Source: Mordavella massiliensis
Lineage (GTDB): Bacteria > Bacillota > Clostridia > Lachnospirales > Lachnospiraceae
DNA length: 55,902 nucleotides
Direction: 5' to 3'
Assembly: GCF_016901695.1 (NCBI RefSeq)
Contig: NZ_JACJKS010000014.1
Location: 1 to 55,902, forward strand
Shown here one piece after another: positions 55,786 to 55,902 of this stretch. How positions within the stretch are numbered: the stretch's first letter is position 1; each line of letters begins with the position of its first letter. Made by a program: the position numbers and the translations under genes. Below the pieces are notes generated by a model that searched no databases, had not been told where the DNA came from, and saw only the letters and a program-made list of their open reading frames with translations.

Positions 55786-55860
55786 TGGGATACGGGAGTA
55801 TCCCAAAGTTTGTGTAAACCTTCAAACTGATGTAAGATAGACTTACCAGTTTGGAGGTTT
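55786..55860 (+). promoter_or_regulatory. Leader hairpins hiding the ribosome site of the next gene
   Basis: TGGGATAC/GTATCCCA (55786-55805) is followed by a 14-bp stem AAACCTTCAAACTG (55816-55829) with CAGTTTGGAGGTTT (55847-55860), plus GTAAG/CTTAC inside. The GGAGG at 55853-55857 is buried in this stem, five bases from it to the end and eight before the ATG. Confidence 0.75.
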
Positions 55861-55865
55861 ATTTT

Positions 55866-55902
55866 ATGGCAAGGAAAAAAGATACCCCACAAAAAGCAGC
55901 CC
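55866..55902 (+). CDS. Start of a further element gene (truncated by window)
   Basis: Twelve codons are visible, reading MARKKDTPQKAA, after the GGAGG in the leader hairpin. The gene runs off the right edge. Probably a transfer or replication protein of the element, but too little is seen to name it. Confidence 0.6.
   Translation, partial: MARKKDTPQKAA

Larger units (their letters stand above)
48392..55902. mobile_element. Tn916/Tn1549-type integrative element, left part (continues past window)
   Basis: From the tRNA-Ser remnant rightward the DNA becomes AT-rich and carries recombination and transfer-type genes: tyrosine recombinase, excisionase, MazF, sigma-like protein, Orf6-like KTR protein, Orf9-like HTH and the start of another gene. 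The order resembles the int-xis end of Tn916. The left boundary is placed at the end of tRNA identity but could lie anywhere between 48392 and 48808. The right end is outside the window. Confidence 0.75.

Overview
The window looks like chromosomal DNA from a GC-rich, spore-forming member of the Clostridia, most likely a Lachnospiraceae-type organism. The evidence is the Firmicutes-type ftsEX, addAB and clpC genes, a small acid-soluble spore protein with a sigma-G-like promoter, pyrK/pyrD type B pyrimidine genes, and GC-rich coding sequence with AT-rich promoters. Species cannot be named from the sequence. Positions 1 to about 48390 are compact host chromosome, nearly all coded on the minus strand. 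From about 48390 to the right edge lies an AT-rich integrated element of the Tn916/Tn1549 superfamily.

Host layout, left to right. Positions 1-309 hold tandem sigma-A promoters that read left, probably into an rRNA operon outside the window. Then come radA, a conserved hypothetical, clpC and a GntR regulator (310-5135), a ferredoxin-nitroreductase, and alanine dehydrogenase (ald). An RpiR-type regulator is divergent from ald, with two near-identical 16-bp palindromes between them. De novo purine genes purE-purM-purN-purD follow an M29-type aminopeptidase and small membrane proteins, downstream of pyrE. Pyrimidine genes pyrC-pyrF-pyrK-pyrD are separated from pyrE by an unusual degenerate GTPase-like protein. 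Next is a cell-envelope block (ftsE-ftsX, M23 hydrolase, S41 protease, CdaR-like regulator), a WecG/TagA glycosyltransferase, and a PadR-DUF1700-DUF4097-PspC stress cluster beside the spore protein. addA/addB, hflX and a TPR lipoprotein follow. A metal-resistance module has two P1B ATPases and an ArsR repressor with two matching operators. hisH-hisF-ung, an OmpR-type two-component system and a small zinc-ribbon protein complete the host part.

The junction at 48350-48740 is unusual. A 5' half of a tRNA-Ser, ending exactly at the anticodon loop, is followed 192 bp later by a complete tRNA-Ser(CGA). Four direct copies of AGTTCTCTCC surround the complete tRNA. A tyrosine recombinase, an excisionase-like protein, a MazF-family protein, a possible structured RNA, a sigma-like protein, a Tn916 Orf6-like KTR protein and a Tn916 Orf9-like HTH protein follow. 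At the cargo position, where Tn916 carries tet(M), there is a very AT-rich pair: an XRE-TPR regulator and a large serine hydrolase with SxxK/YSN/HGG motifs but no signal peptide. The element runs off the right edge, where a hairpin hides the ribosome binding site of the next gene.

The most interesting candidates for something undescribed are the split/replaced tRNA-Ser attachment region, the structured non-coding segment at 50787-50997, the XRE-TPR/serine-hydrolase cargo, the CPT-motif metal ATPase and the PH-like/GTPase-like protein in the pyr locus. Function calls rest on motif recognition by eye; no searches were run.
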